DNA of 46,931 nucleotides from Reclinomonas americana ATCC 50394 (GCA_048213135.1 PS015030.1:213424-260354); one strand, 5' to 3'. Positions 1 through 12,325 are shown, counted from the first letter of the stretch. Notes: generated from the sequence alone by a model not told the origin. Numbers and translations are program-made.

Positions 1-2821
1 TTGCCGCGCCGCCGCCACCCACAAGCAGCACATCAACATCGACTGATCCAGTCGCGCTGTCTTGCACGCACTGCACCGTTGCCTCGTATTGGTAGTTGTG
101 ATACAGGACCGTGCCGGCGGCAGGCGACGTCATCGTAAAGGTCGGCGCTGTGAGATGTGTCAGCAAGATCCCACATGTCCATCAGCACCACCTCAGCAAC
201 TCACCAGACAAGACAAAGGCCGACGACGTGGCAGTAGGTGCAAACGAGCCACCGTCCGTTCCCGTCACTTGCAATACGTATGACACACCAGTCGGCTGCG
301 CACCGACGACAGCCGGTCCCACCGTCAACGTGGTTCCTCCAAGCGCGCACGTCACAGCTTGAGATGGCACCACCACAACAGCAGCGCCACCTCCAGCCGG
401 CAACACAGCCACACTGACGCCAGTCACCGACGGCAGGTTGCACTGCACTTGCAGTGTGATGGCGCTGACCTCAAATGCCGTCGGCGGTGTTGTCCACGGC
501 AGCTGGAGAGACGTCACACTGAACACGGACGCTGTGCACGACGAGCGGGTGAGCAGGTGCTGTTTTCTTCATTTCGTGCTCTCTCTCTTCTCTTCTCCCT
601 CTCAATATCTACTCCCACTCTCGCGCCTTCACAGTCTCTCTCATTCGCATCCCGCGTCTGCGGTTCGATGTCGTCTCGCCTTTGTATGCTCTCTATTCTC
701 GTCTGTCGTCGTCAGGCGATTCGTCCTTGCTCTCTCGCTCCCACACTCTCTCCCTCTCTATGTCCTCCCAATATCTCTCCCTTTCTCGGCCTCTCTCTCT
801 CTCTCTCTTTTGCCCTGCCTCTCTCTCTTGCTCTCCCTTTCTCCTCTCTCCTTGCTCCTCCCACTCTTCCTCACTCTCCTTGTCATCTCTTTCTCACCCC
901 TCTCCCCTCCCTCCCTTCCCCCCTTCCGCACCTGGCACCACAAACGCCGCACTTGTTCCCGCAATCATTGCGTCAGCAGCATACACCAACTGCACCGTCA
1001 GTGACGTCCCCACAGGCAACATGCTCGTGCTCCACCACAGTAAACTCTCTGTCGCCGCACTGGCGCAGCTCAGTGGCGCACCCGTCTGCAACGTCACTCC
1101 GTTCGACGCCACCACATTCACCGCCGTCACCAGCTGATGCGCACAGCGCACACCAACATTGACACGCTCCGGCCACACCGACACAATGCGCACCGCCAGC
1201 TGCCACGCGACCACCGTCACGCTGCTTGAACTCGAGCGCTTGCTGCCAGCAACAGCCGCATCACGTACCGACAGCACCACCGACCCGCCCAGAGACACCA
1301 GTGCCGACGGCGGTCGCCAATCAACGGTGATAGAGCCACTCGGACACGCCGTCGCGCCATTCACAGTGCCAATCACAATCGGTGCCGTCGACGTGGGTGC
1401 CGTCGCCTCCACCACCACACTCGTGCCAACGAGCGGATTCGCCACACAGCCGAATCGAACGCGATACAGCGTGTCCGTGCTGACAGTGCTCACCACAGTC
1501 GACATGCCGCCAGCAGTGATCACCACTGGTACCGATGTGAACGTGTCTGCAACGGCACCCACTTGGCCGACGGCACTCACCGCACCGCTCGCACCAAACA
1601 CGAGTGCACTGTGCATCACCTCAATCGACACTGTGTACCCGCCAGCCGCCGCACCGCCCATGGCCAACGACGCACGCGCCACAGTCCAGCTCAGCGCCGT
1701 CGACGCACACGCCGCGGTCGACGACGACGCCACTCGTGCCACCTCCACCGTATCCGCCGCATTCGCACTGCCTGTCACCGATACCAGCAGCCGCACGGAG
1801 CCGCCAGGCACATTGCACGTGTACGGCACCGAGTACGTGTAGCCCTCGTACACAGTGCTCGGAAACATGCCGCCCGTCGGAGTCGCACTCGCCGTCAGCA
1901 CCTGCATCACGGACGACTGGCCCGCTGCGCCGGCATAGCCCGTCTGTTGCACTGACACCCGCGTGTTGTTCGATCCGCTCAGACTGCTGTTCACCGTCCA
2001 CTGCGTCGTGTTCTCCACCGCCAAGTTGCCACACGTCGACGACACACCGGTCCCCACCGTTATCGTTCCATTCACCGTCACGTCGACGCTGCTGGTTGCT
2101 GCTCGTGCACACCGCCACCCAATCGTGTACTGCACGCCCACAAACACCACACCACTGTGACCCGTCGGCACCACCACTCGAACACCCGTCACATCCATCG
2201 TGGGCAACGAAAACATCGCACTCGACGACCGACTCGTCAGTCGCGGCAAGTCGGCCACATCCAGCGCCAGATCAACGGCCCCCGATAACGACACACTCGG
2301 CTGCCACACATACGTCTGGCTGGCGGCACTCGGCCCGCACGTGGCAGCCACATTGCTGCCAATCACCGTTTCGGCACTCGCACTGGTCGCCGTCCGAACC
2401 GACACTTGCACGGCCGAGACAAGTGCGTTTCTACACGTGAACACGAGGCTGACACTGTCCGCTGACGCCACCGACACCGAGTTGACCACAATGCTGCTGA
2501 GGGACGACCCGAATGCAGACGATGTGCGGCTCAGCGACAGTCCGTCCACATCAATCAGCTGCACTTGCAGTTGATACGTGCCCGCAGCAGCCTCGTCCAT
2601 CCCCACCGCCACCCACACTCGCGAGTTGAGCGTGGCGCCTGCGTCACACCGAGCCGGATAGGCTTCAAGAACAGCGCGCACGTTGCTGCTGTCACTCACA
2701 CGCTGCACAGTCACCGCCACTCGAGCATTCACATCGCGTGACCAGCACCGCCATCGAAGAGTGTACTCGAAGCCGCGGAACACCATGCTTGGAATGCTGC
2801 TGCCATCGATCGTCAAGTCCT
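1..2821 (-). other. Gene A C-terminal part: at least eight unclassified two-cysteine Ig-like repeats
   Basis: Exons 932-2821, 205-531 and 1-147 encode at least eight units of about 95-120 residues, the last cut by the window edge. Each has a first cysteine in an [FYV]-x-[WVFQ]-x-C context (WRCWSR, VFTCRN, GWRCAR, PYTCNV, RFGCVA, GVRCAH, VQCNLP, VQCVQD). A second cysteine follows about 35-50 residues later, then a W- or V-rich strand and a G-x-Y/S-x-[LV]-x-V strand. The segments are rich in S, T, V and A and resemble beta-sandwich domains; a distant resemblance to fungal Kre9/KNH-type domains (G-x-x-Y-T-I-x-W) is possible. I know no family that matches. All exon borders here are phase 1. Confidence 0.6.
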
Positions 2822-5800
2822 CTGCGGGGAAAAGAGAGAACGTGAGCACACCTCCAATTCGGAAGACTGTCGCAAGCTCGCATTTCTTGTCTCTCTCTCT
2901 CTCTCCAAATAACGCACCAATCGCAATGGTTCCGGCTGATGTGTACGGTGATGTCGACGAGAAGCGGACGCACACAAGAAGCCCGTTGATCGCGGCCAAC
3001 CCGTTCAAGCCAAGCACAAACGAGATGCGAGTACTCGACACAAATGTCACACTGCTCGGCACGCGAGTCCACGCATCCGCCAGGTTGATCGGAGAGCACG
3101 ACCGCGCAACAACAACCGCCTGCGCATCTCCACCGGCTGTGAGGTCCGTGAACGACTGACCGTTGATGCTGAACGACTGCTGCGACCCAACGCCGCCAAT
3201 GCTGACAGCAGCAGGTGACACGGACGAGAACCCAGCTGTGCACATCAAAGAACACACACATGTATCCACACAAGTGAGTCGATTGATCATTCGGCCAAAG
3301 AAAAAACACCACGATACGAACCCACGTCAAGTGTGCCGACGCTGGAAAACGGCGCTCCTGTTCCCCATGATGCACATATCTGGTACGTGCCAGACACGCT
3401 GCTCAGTCCCAGATACGGAACACCCAGACTGATACTATTGTTCGTGATGGCTGTCGCCGTGAGCGTGGCCACAGACGGTCCACTGGCACACGAGGCACGA
3501 AGCACAAAAGATGTCGTCGACTGGCTGCCCACGTAACCCCCGCCACCAGTTAATGTCACTATGCCCGGCGTCAGATCTCGCAGCACCATTGCTGGGCTTG
3601 TAGTGGTCGACGACACAGAGTAAATGCCGAGTGGCGCCAACATTGACGGAGGTTGATTGGGAATCTGGGTGCACAAGTAGTACATGCCGCCAGTCTGGCC
3701 ACTTCCGTTCACCGTCAACGACGCGGTAGTTGACGTGACTGACCCAACAGTCACTCCCACGGTCGTCGGTACCATACATGCGCTGTCCGATGTCACGAAC
3801 ACAATTAGCGTGCCACCAAACCCGCTGCCATTCAGCACCTCCGTCTGCCCAGCGAGAGCCGGAATCGCCGTTGGCGACACCCCAGTAACAACAAACACGC
3901 CAATCTGGCCTGCATCCACATATCCGAGGGTCGGCCACAATCGCACACACAGTCGATAGACACCAGTCGACACGCCGGTGGCATCGAAGCCAAACACCGA
4001 CTGCGTGGTGCTGGCCGACGACAGAGATGTCGTGTACCTCACAGCGGAAATGTCGGCGTTGCTACAAGTCGGGTTGGACGCAGCATCCACCACCAATGCC
4101 ACTGGGTCTGTCGGCACCGTGCGTGCACCAGGCGGTAGCAAGCCAGTTCCCGACACACGAAGTTGGTGTGTCACACCGACGCCGGCCAGAATCGAACTGG
4201 GAACGAGCGAAGAAAATGATGCTGCTCACACACACACACATCATTTCACACCGTGAGACGCACAAGCAAACTGAAGGAAACGAGAGCATGTGCACTCACC
4301 CACGGTGACACCAGCCGAGTACGTATCCTCATACGGAACACCAGAGGCGGCAGAAGCACGCATGCACACGCGATACACGCCACCCGTCGACGATCCACTC
4401 GGCAGCACTGTCACTCTCATGGCTGTCGAACCCGTCACTGAATCGACTGTCCCACCCACACCCGCTGTCGTGTCCGCGCTAACACTGCACGAGCCGCTGG
4501 TCAACACCAGCATGCGCGTCACTGCCTGCAGCGACGCCAAGAAGCCACCACCCGAGATCTGCAGCTGCGTGCTGTACCCCGCGGGAAAAATCGGCGGCGT
4601 GATGCTTGAGACAGAAGCCAGCGCCAAGGCGCCAGCACTCTCGTATGTCGCACCAGTCGCCCACCGAATGCCTGTGCGCAAACACCCGGGCGTGAGAACG
4701 ATGAAAGTGACACTCAAGCTGATGAACTGCATATTCTTCTCTCTTCGCTCCCCCAAACTCACACAGCTGATAGTTTCCAGCTGGCGTCGTCGCCGATGCA
4801 CTAACGACGCTGGTTGTCAACGTCTGCGCGTCCACATACTGAGTCGACTGTGTCGACGTTGACATGACTGCTGTCGGTGCCGCGGCCGCACACGACGACG
4901 ATACCACAAACAGGGAAGCGTCGCTGGCCAATGATGCCGCAAATCCACCACCTCCAACTTGCACCGTGTGACTGTGAGACGAAGTGGCATCATGAGATCC
5001 AAATTCGCCATCTTGGGTACATCACTCTTCAGCAAACTCACGAGTTGCTGGCATTGATGAAGATTAGAGCCGGTGTCACAGAGGTTNNNNNNNNNNNNNN
5101 NNNNNNNNNNNNNNNNNNNNNNNNNNNNNNNNNNNNNNNNNNNNNNNNNNNNNNNNNNNNNNNNNNNNNNNNNNNNNNNNNNNNNNNNNNNNNNNNNNNN
5201 NNNNNNNNNNNNNNNNNNNNNNNNNNNNNNNNNNNNNNNNNNNNNNNNNNNNNNNNNNNNNNNNNNNNNNNNNNNNNNNNNNNNNNNNNNNNNNNNNNNN
5301 NNNNNNNNNNNNNNNNNNNNNNNNNNNNNNNNNNNNNNNNNNNNNNNNNNNNNNNNNNNNNNNNNNNNNNNNNNNNNNNNNNNNNNNNNNNNNNNNNNNN
5401 NNNNNNGACACGGCAAACGTGCAGGTACATACCACACACATACACGTATCCGCTGCTCGCATCGTATGTGATTGCGGTCTGCACAGGAGGACGGGATAAT
5501 GAGATCAGAGAGGCAGAGGTCTACGAAAGAGAGAGAGAGAGAAACAGACAGTACCGGATTGTTGAAGCGAGCCGAAGTCGTCGATCCATCCGTAAACCCA
5601 TTGTCTCCAGCAATGCCAGCCAGAGTCGATGTCACACCAGCTGATGTGATCAGTCGAATCAAATGGTTGCTCGTCTGCCAGATGCACACACCACGTGTGA
5701 GGTCAGCATGCGCCAGATAACGGAGAGAAGAGTACCTCCTCAAACCAAGCACGCAACATCAGCCACATACACATTGTATGTCGCAACGTCCACAAAGACG

Positions 5801-8800
5801 CCTGATGGCGAGCGAAACTTGGCCGTTCCTCGTGCGCCATCAGTGGACCCAAGACTCCCCTTCACACCAGCAAATGTGCTGACCAGATTTGTGCTGAAGT
5901 CGATCTGTCGAATGGCATGATTGCTACGGTCGGCGATGAACAGAAGCAGCCGAGTCGCGTCGTAGTAGAGGCCGTAAGGTCCATTGAAGCGAGCTGCTGT
6001 GCTGTTGCCATCCGCCGTGCCAGACACTCCCACAGCGCCGAATATGCGTGTCACCACGCCAGCGTACGTCACAGTGCTGCAGCGTGCACACGCGTCAGAG
6101 AAGCACGTGCCATGAATGACTGACAATATCGTGTGCACACCGAATCGTGTGATTGCCGGTGTCACTGACAAAGAGCACTTGGTTACCGGCGTCGATGCCG
6201 ATACCTCCAGGACTTGTGAACGCTGCCGCAGTGCCCGTACCATCTGCACTACCTGGCGACGCAGGCTGTCCCGCAACAGTGGTGACAACACCGCCAGACG
6301 TGATCTGCCGGATAATGTGATTTCCCGTCTGCGAAATACCACGAGTCACAGATGTCAGTCGTCTTACAAGCGGCGCACACCGTTGAGAGAGCGAAAAGGC
6401 AACGAACATCTGCCACATAGACATTGCCGGTGCTAGTATCCATTGTAACATCACGAGGACTGCATAAAACAGCGACGTGTGAGGTGCACTGACTTTCGAC
6501 GCACGGCATTGCACAAGAGTCCAACTCACTTGTTGAAGCGAGACGCCGTGTTTGTACCGTCCAGGTAGCCACGAACGCCAACAAGGCCAGCAAACGCCGT
6601 CACCACAGCGCCAGTGGTCATGCGACGAATGACCAAATTGCTGCGCGGTCATGCATTAGAAGGACGAAACACACACATACACACACACACACACACACGC
6701 ACACACGGAAATACTTCGCACCTCGTGTCAACCACATAGAACGTGGATGCACCGTCAAAAACGATGCCCTACATCGTTAAATCACAATGAAAGTCAGCAG
6801 ACGGACAATGCAGACTACCAACGCATACCAAGAATCACACCTGCGGGTTCTGGAATCGTGCAGAGGTGCCAGTTCCAAGTGATGACCCCTGCGAGCCCGG
6901 CGTTCCAGCAAACACCGCTACATTCGACGAGAAGTTGACCACATTGGTGGTGTACTCGAAGCCAGTGGTCAGTGTGCCAAGACCAAGTGTGTCAACTGAC
7001 CCACTCAACACGGCTGTGCTGTCGGTGATGCTGCTCACGCTCACCGTTGTCGTCTGCTGCGCAGCCACCGACCGCACAGTAAAACCAAATACACTACTCG
7101 AAGCCGTGATGCCGGCACTAGTGGCCATTGCTTGCACAAAGTACGTGCTGTTCAACGGCAGTCCAGTCAGTGTTGCGGTGACCGTCACGGTTCCCGTGCC
7201 AGTGATTCCAGTCGGTGTCGCAGTAACCGTGTCGGACGTGGGCACCAGCACCTCGCGGATCTGATTGTTGAAACTGAGCGCGTAGGACAAACAAGTGAGC
7301 GCAAGAAAAATGAGAGACACAAATGAATGGAGCAACGAGAAGAATGACTCACGTGTCTGCGATAACAACATTGCCGGTGCTATCCGTCGTCACACCAAAT
7401 GGATAGTAAAAGCGACCACTTGCAATTGGGCCGTTGGTCGCCGCCGGATTAGTGGTACCGGTGTAAGAAGTCACGACGGCCCCCGGAACGGTGACACGCC
7501 GAATCTGATGGTTGCCGGGGTCGGCAACGTACATCGCGTCATCAGTTGTCGTCAGTGCCAGGCCAACTGGTCCCTGGAACCTCGCCGATGTACCAGTGGC
7601 ATTGGTAGACCCGGCAGTGGTCGACCCGGCAAATGTCGTCACAACACCGGCCGACGTGATGGCGCGCAGCTGCCGATTGCCCGTATCGGCCACATACAAC
7701 ACGCTGCTCGGCTGGTGGAACACAACGCCAGAGGGCGCTGTATGGGACGAACGCGGTGAGTGACGGAGAACGGGAGACAGACGGAAGCAAATGACAACTC
7801 AACTATTGAACCTGGCCGCCGTGCCAGTGGCATTTGTGGTGCCAGATACACCCGCACCACCCGCAAACGTGGACACCGACAGCGTCGCAACGTCGATCTT
7901 GCGAATCGTGTGCGACAAAGTATCCGCCACGTATAACGTAGTCACTGCGTCGTCAACTGCCACATCGCGTGGTCCATTGAAGCTGCCCGGTGTGCCGTCA
8001 GCCGTGCCTGGTGTGTCAGGTGTGCCAGCTATCGTGGTCACCACGCCAGCCAACGTGATCTGCCGTTGTATGCGTGTGTCAGCAGGACGGCAAAACCCAA
8101 TCAAGATCACAAATGAACGCGTAACTCGACGAATGGTGTGCGACCCCGAATCCGCCACATATATCACATCATTTGCGTCGATGCAGATGCCTTGCGGGCC
8201 GTTGAACCGCGCGCTGGTACCAACAGCGTTGTCAGTGCTTCCAGGCGTGAGCGCCAAACCGGCGAAGGTGGTCACGGCACCCACGGAAGTCACTCGACGG
8301 ATGGTGTGGTTTTGCGTCTGTAGACGGTGAAGAGAATCATGAGCCGATATGAGAGCGGACACTCGCACAGGGTGGAGCGACGCAACGTCAGCCACGTATG
8401 CATTGCCGGAGGAATCGCACGCCACATCCGTGGGGAAGTTGAAGCGCGCGGTGGTACCGGAGGCATCAACTGCACCGGCATTCGAAATCTTGCCGGCGAG
8501 CGACGAGACGGTCAGCGTGGCCACATCAACCTTGCGAATGTTGTTGTTGCCCGAGTCGGCAACGTACATATTGCCACTGCCGTCAAAGGTGATGCCGCGA
8601 GGTGTGTAGAAGCGAGCACTAGTACCGACGCCGTCTTGGAAGCCGAATGCCACGTTGGTTCCTGCCTCCCGCAAAATACGACAAGAAAGACACGAGGCAT
8701 CATTCAGTACAGACATTGGTTTCCAGTGAGAAACTCCACCAACGTACCGAGAATAGTTGCGGTCGTGAGAGTGTTCGTGTCCAGAGTACGAATGGTCTGA

Positions 8801-11274
8801 TTGCTCGATTCGCTATAGTACAGTACGCCATTGTACAGGCAGAAATTGGTGCCGCCATTCAGTCGTGCAGCGGTGCCGGTACCGTCGGTGGTGCCGCCAT
8901 TGCCCATCAAACCGATAACCGTGGTCACAACGCCGGCCATCGTGACCTGTCGCGGAGATATGAGGCAACACCAGAACGACGGTGGAGGTAGGAAAGCGAG
9001 AGAGAGCGAGAGAAGGGTGGAGGATGGGGGAGAGATATCATCGCATCTCACCTTGCGAACGACACGATTCGACACGTCCAGCACCCAAACCACGTTATTG
9101 GCAGCGTCATATGCCACATCCCAAGGCTACAGCACACCCCAGTGAGTGAGCTCTTCCCAGAAAAAAACACATCACCCTCCGTCTCCGCGGTGTACTCACA
9201 GCGTTGAAAAGCGCCGCACTTCCAGTACCGTCCGATTGGCCGGCTGTACCAGCTGTTCCTGCGAGCGTGGTGACCACGGCGCTGGGGGAGACCAATCGAA
9301 TGGTGTTGCTGTCGGTCTGCATGAACGGGCGACAGGGTGTGAGCATGTGAGAGACGTCGACAAGAAGAACAAGACCACGCAACATCAGCCACAATCGCAC
9401 TGCCATCGACTGTGTATATGTCGAGGCCACTTGGGTTCTGTGCGAAGCAATGTAGAGTGAGAATTTGATGATGATCTTGAGCATTTGCGCTGCATCATCA
9501 TACCTGAAATCGAGCAGCCGTGCCCGTGCCGTCCACAGTGCCGGCGGTGCCAGCGAGACCAGCGACTGAAGTGACAACGGCTGACGTGGAGATTGAGCGG
9601 ATAGTCGAGTTGCCCGACTGCATGCACGAGAGGGGGAAAGAGGTGAGAAAGGAAGGGGAATGCGTGACGAGACACAGCGAATGACACAGCTCGAAAACAC
9701 ATGCCGCGGATTGGAATAAGATGCACACATGCACACACGACATGTGTTGATTATCGCACGCAACATCGGCAACCCACAGAGTGCCACTCGCATCCACCAC
9801 AATGTCACGAGGAGCGTTGAACCGTGCCGCTGCATCACCATGACATGGGTCACAACACAGCTCACTGCGCAAGCACAGCGCGAGAGAGAAACGAACCGGT
9901 GCCTGTGCCATCGGTAGAACCGGCTGAGCTGCTCGTAGAACCAGCAAATGTTGTCACCACGCCGGCGGCCGTCACTTGGCGGATGGAGTTGCTGAATCTG
10001 TGGCGTGAAAGAGAGAGAGGGCTGCTTTCAGCATGACAGCGACGAGAGAGAGGGAGACAGAGAGAGAGAGACAGAGAGAGAGAGAGAAGCGTAACAATGC
10101 AGTCTCACATATCTGCACACCACACACACGTGTCCTTACAGAGAGAGAAAGAGGCATACAAAGGCAGCCCACCAGCACGTTGATTTCCTCTCATTGTTGC
10201 GAGGCCACAAAGAATACAGTGAAGAGACGGGACAGCGCAGAAGGGACGGACATCGAAGCACNNNNNNNNNNNNNNNNNNNNNNNNNNNNNNNNNNNNNNN
10301 NNNNNNNNNNNNNNNNNNNNNNNNNNNNNNNNNNNNNNNNNNNNNNNNNNNNNNNNNNNNNNNNNNNNNNNNNNNNNNNNNNNNNNNNNNNNNNNNNNNN
10401 NNNNNNNNNNNNNNNNNNNNNNNNNNNNNNNNNNNNNNNNNNNNNNNNNNNNNNNNNNNNNNNNNNNNNNNNNNNNNNNNNNNNNNNNNNNNNNNNNNNN
10501 NNNNNNNNNNNNNNNNNNNNNNNNNNNNNNNNNNNNNNNNNNNNNNNNNNNNNNNNNNNNNNNNNNNNNNNNNNNNNNNNNNNNNNNNNNNNNNNNNNNN
10601 NNNNNNNNNNNNNNNNNNNNNNNNNNNNNNNNNNNNNNNNNNNNAGAGAGAGAGAGAGAGAGCAGCCTCGCGTCTTCGATGGACAGTGCCTCAAGCATAC
10701 GATAGCGAGAGGGGAAACGAGCACAGAAGAGGGTGCGCGTGAGACAGAGAGAGAGAGAGAGAGAGTACGGATGGAGGAGAGAGCGAGCGAGAGACAAGCA
10801 GCTTAACACAGGTGCTTGCTGAAGAAGAGCACCCGAAACACAAGCAGCGAGACCAGGAAGACCAACGCAAGAAAGGCGCAGCTCACCGATCGGCCACATA
10901 GATGACTCCTGCCGACGTCGACGTGATGCCCAACAATCCGTTGAACGTCGCCACTGTGGCAGCTCCATTCGTCTGCCCGCCCGTCTGCGCCTGTCCCGCC
11001 AGCGACACCACCGTCGACGAGTACGCACTCTGATCTGTCGCATACTGAAACGTGACAGTCGTCGCTGCGCCTCCATTCGCACTCGCGAACGCCGTAAAGA
11101 GGACAGATCCATTTTGCACGTTGGCCATCGGCGTGTTGAGCACAGTCGCCGATTGCGCATTGGCGAGGAGAATGAATGATGATGATGATGATGATGATGA
11201 CAATGCGATGAGACACAGTGAAATTAAGATGACCAATGTCGTGATTGCGATGGAGACTGCTCTTGCACTCCGTC
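1..11274 (-). CDS. Gene A: giant extracellular NHL/fn3-like/IPT-like/Ig-like repeat protein (3' partial, gap inside)
   Basis: I recognise domain types but no named protein. Exons with matching phases: 10887-11274, 9897-9997, 9765-9829, 9504-9617, 9384-9437, 9200-9316, 9052-9126, 8748-8946, 8387-8661, 8126-8317, 7804-8059, 7353-7737, 6841-7273, 6722-6768, 6530-6640, 6408-6459, 6141-6328, 5758-6076, 5555-5674, 5433-5478, gap 5087-5406, about 4763-4968, 4300-4671, 3322-4221, 2918-3235, 932-2821, 205-531, 1-147. More than 2,500 residues are visible and the C-terminus lies off the left edge. The first exon shown encodes a hydrophobic, serine-rich segment ending ANAQ, as after the signal peptide of gene B, so secretion is likely. 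It has no ATG; a candidate start exon is 11619-11650 (ATGGCCGCC; donor GTTCAC, phase compatible). Order: fn3-like half, 12 NHL blades, fn3-like half, second fn3-like half, 6 blades, about 6 IPT-like repeats, at least 8 two-cysteine Ig-like repeats. That all belong to one gene across the gap is inferred from strand and order. Confidence 0.8.
532..931 (-). other. 400-nt intron of gene A, pyrimidine-rich on the + strand
   Basis: This is the longest intron in the IPT/Ig part of gene A: donor GTGCGG at 931, acceptor GTGCACAG at 532. On the + strand it is dominated by CT/CTC tracts. The open + strand frames here are low-complexity reading of this intron and of the antisense of the exon, not genes. 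Confidence 0.75.
2822..4968 (-). other. Gene A middle: six IPT/TIG-like repeats with a conserved Y-x-[LIV]-C strand
   Basis: Exons about 4763-4968, 4300-4671, 3322-4221 and 2918-3235 encode roughly six repeats of 100-130 residues. Each starts like an IPT/TIG domain (S-V-S-P-x-x-I-x-A-G, then an S-G-x-G-F loop) and ends with G-x-Y-x-[LIV]-C and a small hydrophobic strand. Each repeat has two cysteines, one near S-x-S-C or A-C and one in Y-x-L-C, suggesting one disulphide per domain in an extracellular setting. Classical IPT domains lack this pair, so the assignment is to a divergent, secreted subtype. The exon starting near 4968 has an uncertain 5' end because the gap lies upstream. Confidence 0.6.
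5433..11274 (-). other. Gene A N-terminal part: 18 NHL-type blades with fn3-like halves
   Basis: Eighteen repeats of about 40-55 residues follow one pattern: (A)RFN-x-P-x-G-[IV]-x-x-D ... [VI]YVAD-[ST]-x-NHTIR-x-[IV] ... G-V-V-T-[TS]-x-AG. This is the NHL signature. Twelve blades (10887 to about 7273) are followed by the C-terminal half of an fn3-like domain and the N-terminal half of another, both in exon 6841-7273. Six more blades run to 5433. Because NHL propellers usually have six blades, 12 + 6 suggests three propellers. Introns fall again and again just after the VAD of the blade (ends at 9765, 9384, 8387, 6408, 5758), which points to growth by exon duplication. The chain entering the first blade supplies a V-x-T-x-x-G strand that could close the last blade (velcro closure); this is inference. 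Confidence 0.75.
9998..10886 (-). other. Intron of gene A with GA microsatellites and a 383-nt gap
   Basis: The intron runs from donor GTGAGC (10886) to acceptor CCACAG (9998), joining GAT CG to A TTC in phase. It holds (GA)n tracts on the + strand on both sides of the N run 10262-10644. I see no exon in the sequenced part, but one could be hidden in the gap. Confidence 0.7.
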
Positions 11275-11714
11275 TGTGTGAGTGGAGGAAAGAGAGAGCG
11301 AGTGTGTGCAAGTGAGTGAGTGAACACACATAGATATTGTCTAACTATCGCACACACCGTCTTGTGTGCGCACTCATGGTGTAAGCACGAAAGCACACGT
11401 GCACGAGCACAAACAGGAAGGCTATGTGTCGCCGCGAAGCCAAGGAGTGTGTGCGTGTGTGAGTGTGAAAAATTCGGACAAATTGGTGGGACCAGGTGCG
11501 CACACAGCGACGTTCTGTTGTGCATGCAGAACAAGAGGGCACACCCGGCAAGCGAGTGTTGTGAGCAAGGGCTTTGCATGATTGCAGCGAAAGTCGCGGG
11601 TTAATTTCGAATGTGAACGCAAAGATACGGACTCTCCTGGTGGCGGCCATCGCTCACGGGAGAGCTCGAGTGCTTTTGGGGGCGCCTCGCTGTGAGCGCA
11701 GTGCAAGCATGCAA
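11275..11714. other. Region upstream of gene A exon set; possible start exon
   Basis: The minus strand carries a good acceptor (CTCACACAG before 11274) and, further upstream, an ATGGCCGCC context at 11650 whose frame reaches a phase-2 GTTCAC donor at 11618. Splicing these would give a start followed by the hydrophobic segment. CA/GT-rich microsatellite lies between. No other gene is supported here. Confidence 0.3.
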
Positions 11715-12325
11715 CTATCCTCTGTCGGCTTCGCTGGTTGCTGCAACGAGTGACCGGACACACAGCTGCAGTGCACTAGTGAGCTGCATGATGTCTGTCG
11801 CGTCGTACTCCCGACGGGCGAGGACTACGAAAGAACCGACTGGAGAGCCATATGCACTCTTCAAGAACACTAACCACTGCACAGCTGCAGCATGAANNNN
11901 NNNNNNNNNNNNNNNNNNNNNNNNNNNNNNNNNNNNNNNNNNNNNNNNNNNNNNNNNNNNNNNNNNNNNNNNNNNNNNNNNNNNNNNNNNNNNNNNNNNN
12001 NNNNNNNNNNNNNNNNNNNNNNNNNNNNNNNNNNNNNNNNNNNNNNNNNNNNNNNNNNNNNNNNNNNNNNNNNNNNNNNNNNTCTTCACACACACACACG
12101 CACCGCGTACATCAGCTTGATGAGCGAGTCGAGGTTGTCTTGGATGAGTTGCATGCCCAGTGTCAACTCTTGTTCCTCCTCCTCCTCCTCCTCGAGCTCG
12201 TCGGGATTCGCCTCTCGCACGATCCTCGGCCTGCCCCTTGGCCTCTTCACTGGAGGCTCCTCGTCGAGAGTCTCCATTGACTCAAAGGTTGGTGACTTCG
12301 AGCGCTTCCTTCCTTTCGGCGGCAT
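11715..12325 (-). CDS. AT-hook nuclear protein, broken by a gap
   Basis: The first exon, 12104-12325, starts at an ATG (12325) with an A/G-rich upstream context and encodes 74 residues. They begin MPPKGRKRSKSP (nuclear-localisation type), followed by an AT-hook core RPRGRPR (residues about 32-38), an acidic run of seven glutamates, and a predicted helix ending LIKLMYA. The donor is GTGCGTG (phase 0). The N run 11897-12082 hides what follows. A minus-strand frame downstream of the gap ends at a TAG at 11715 and may be the last exon, but I cannot join it. Likely role: binding AT-rich DNA in a chromatin complex; the family is not identified. Confidence 0.5.

Noticed and set aside
1159-1842. Long + strand open frames (Thr/Pro/Ala-rich) antisense to gene A
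   Set aside because: They mirror the Ser/Thr/Val-rich minus-strand exon 932-2821, which has splice-supported borders and repeat structure; the antisense frames have neither.
2822-2917. Reading straight through the 798-residue minus-strand frame as one exon
   Set aside because: The segment with GERERD and TFSLFPA is a 96-nt intron (GTGCGT ... CCCCGCAG); removing it keeps phase and restores the repeat.
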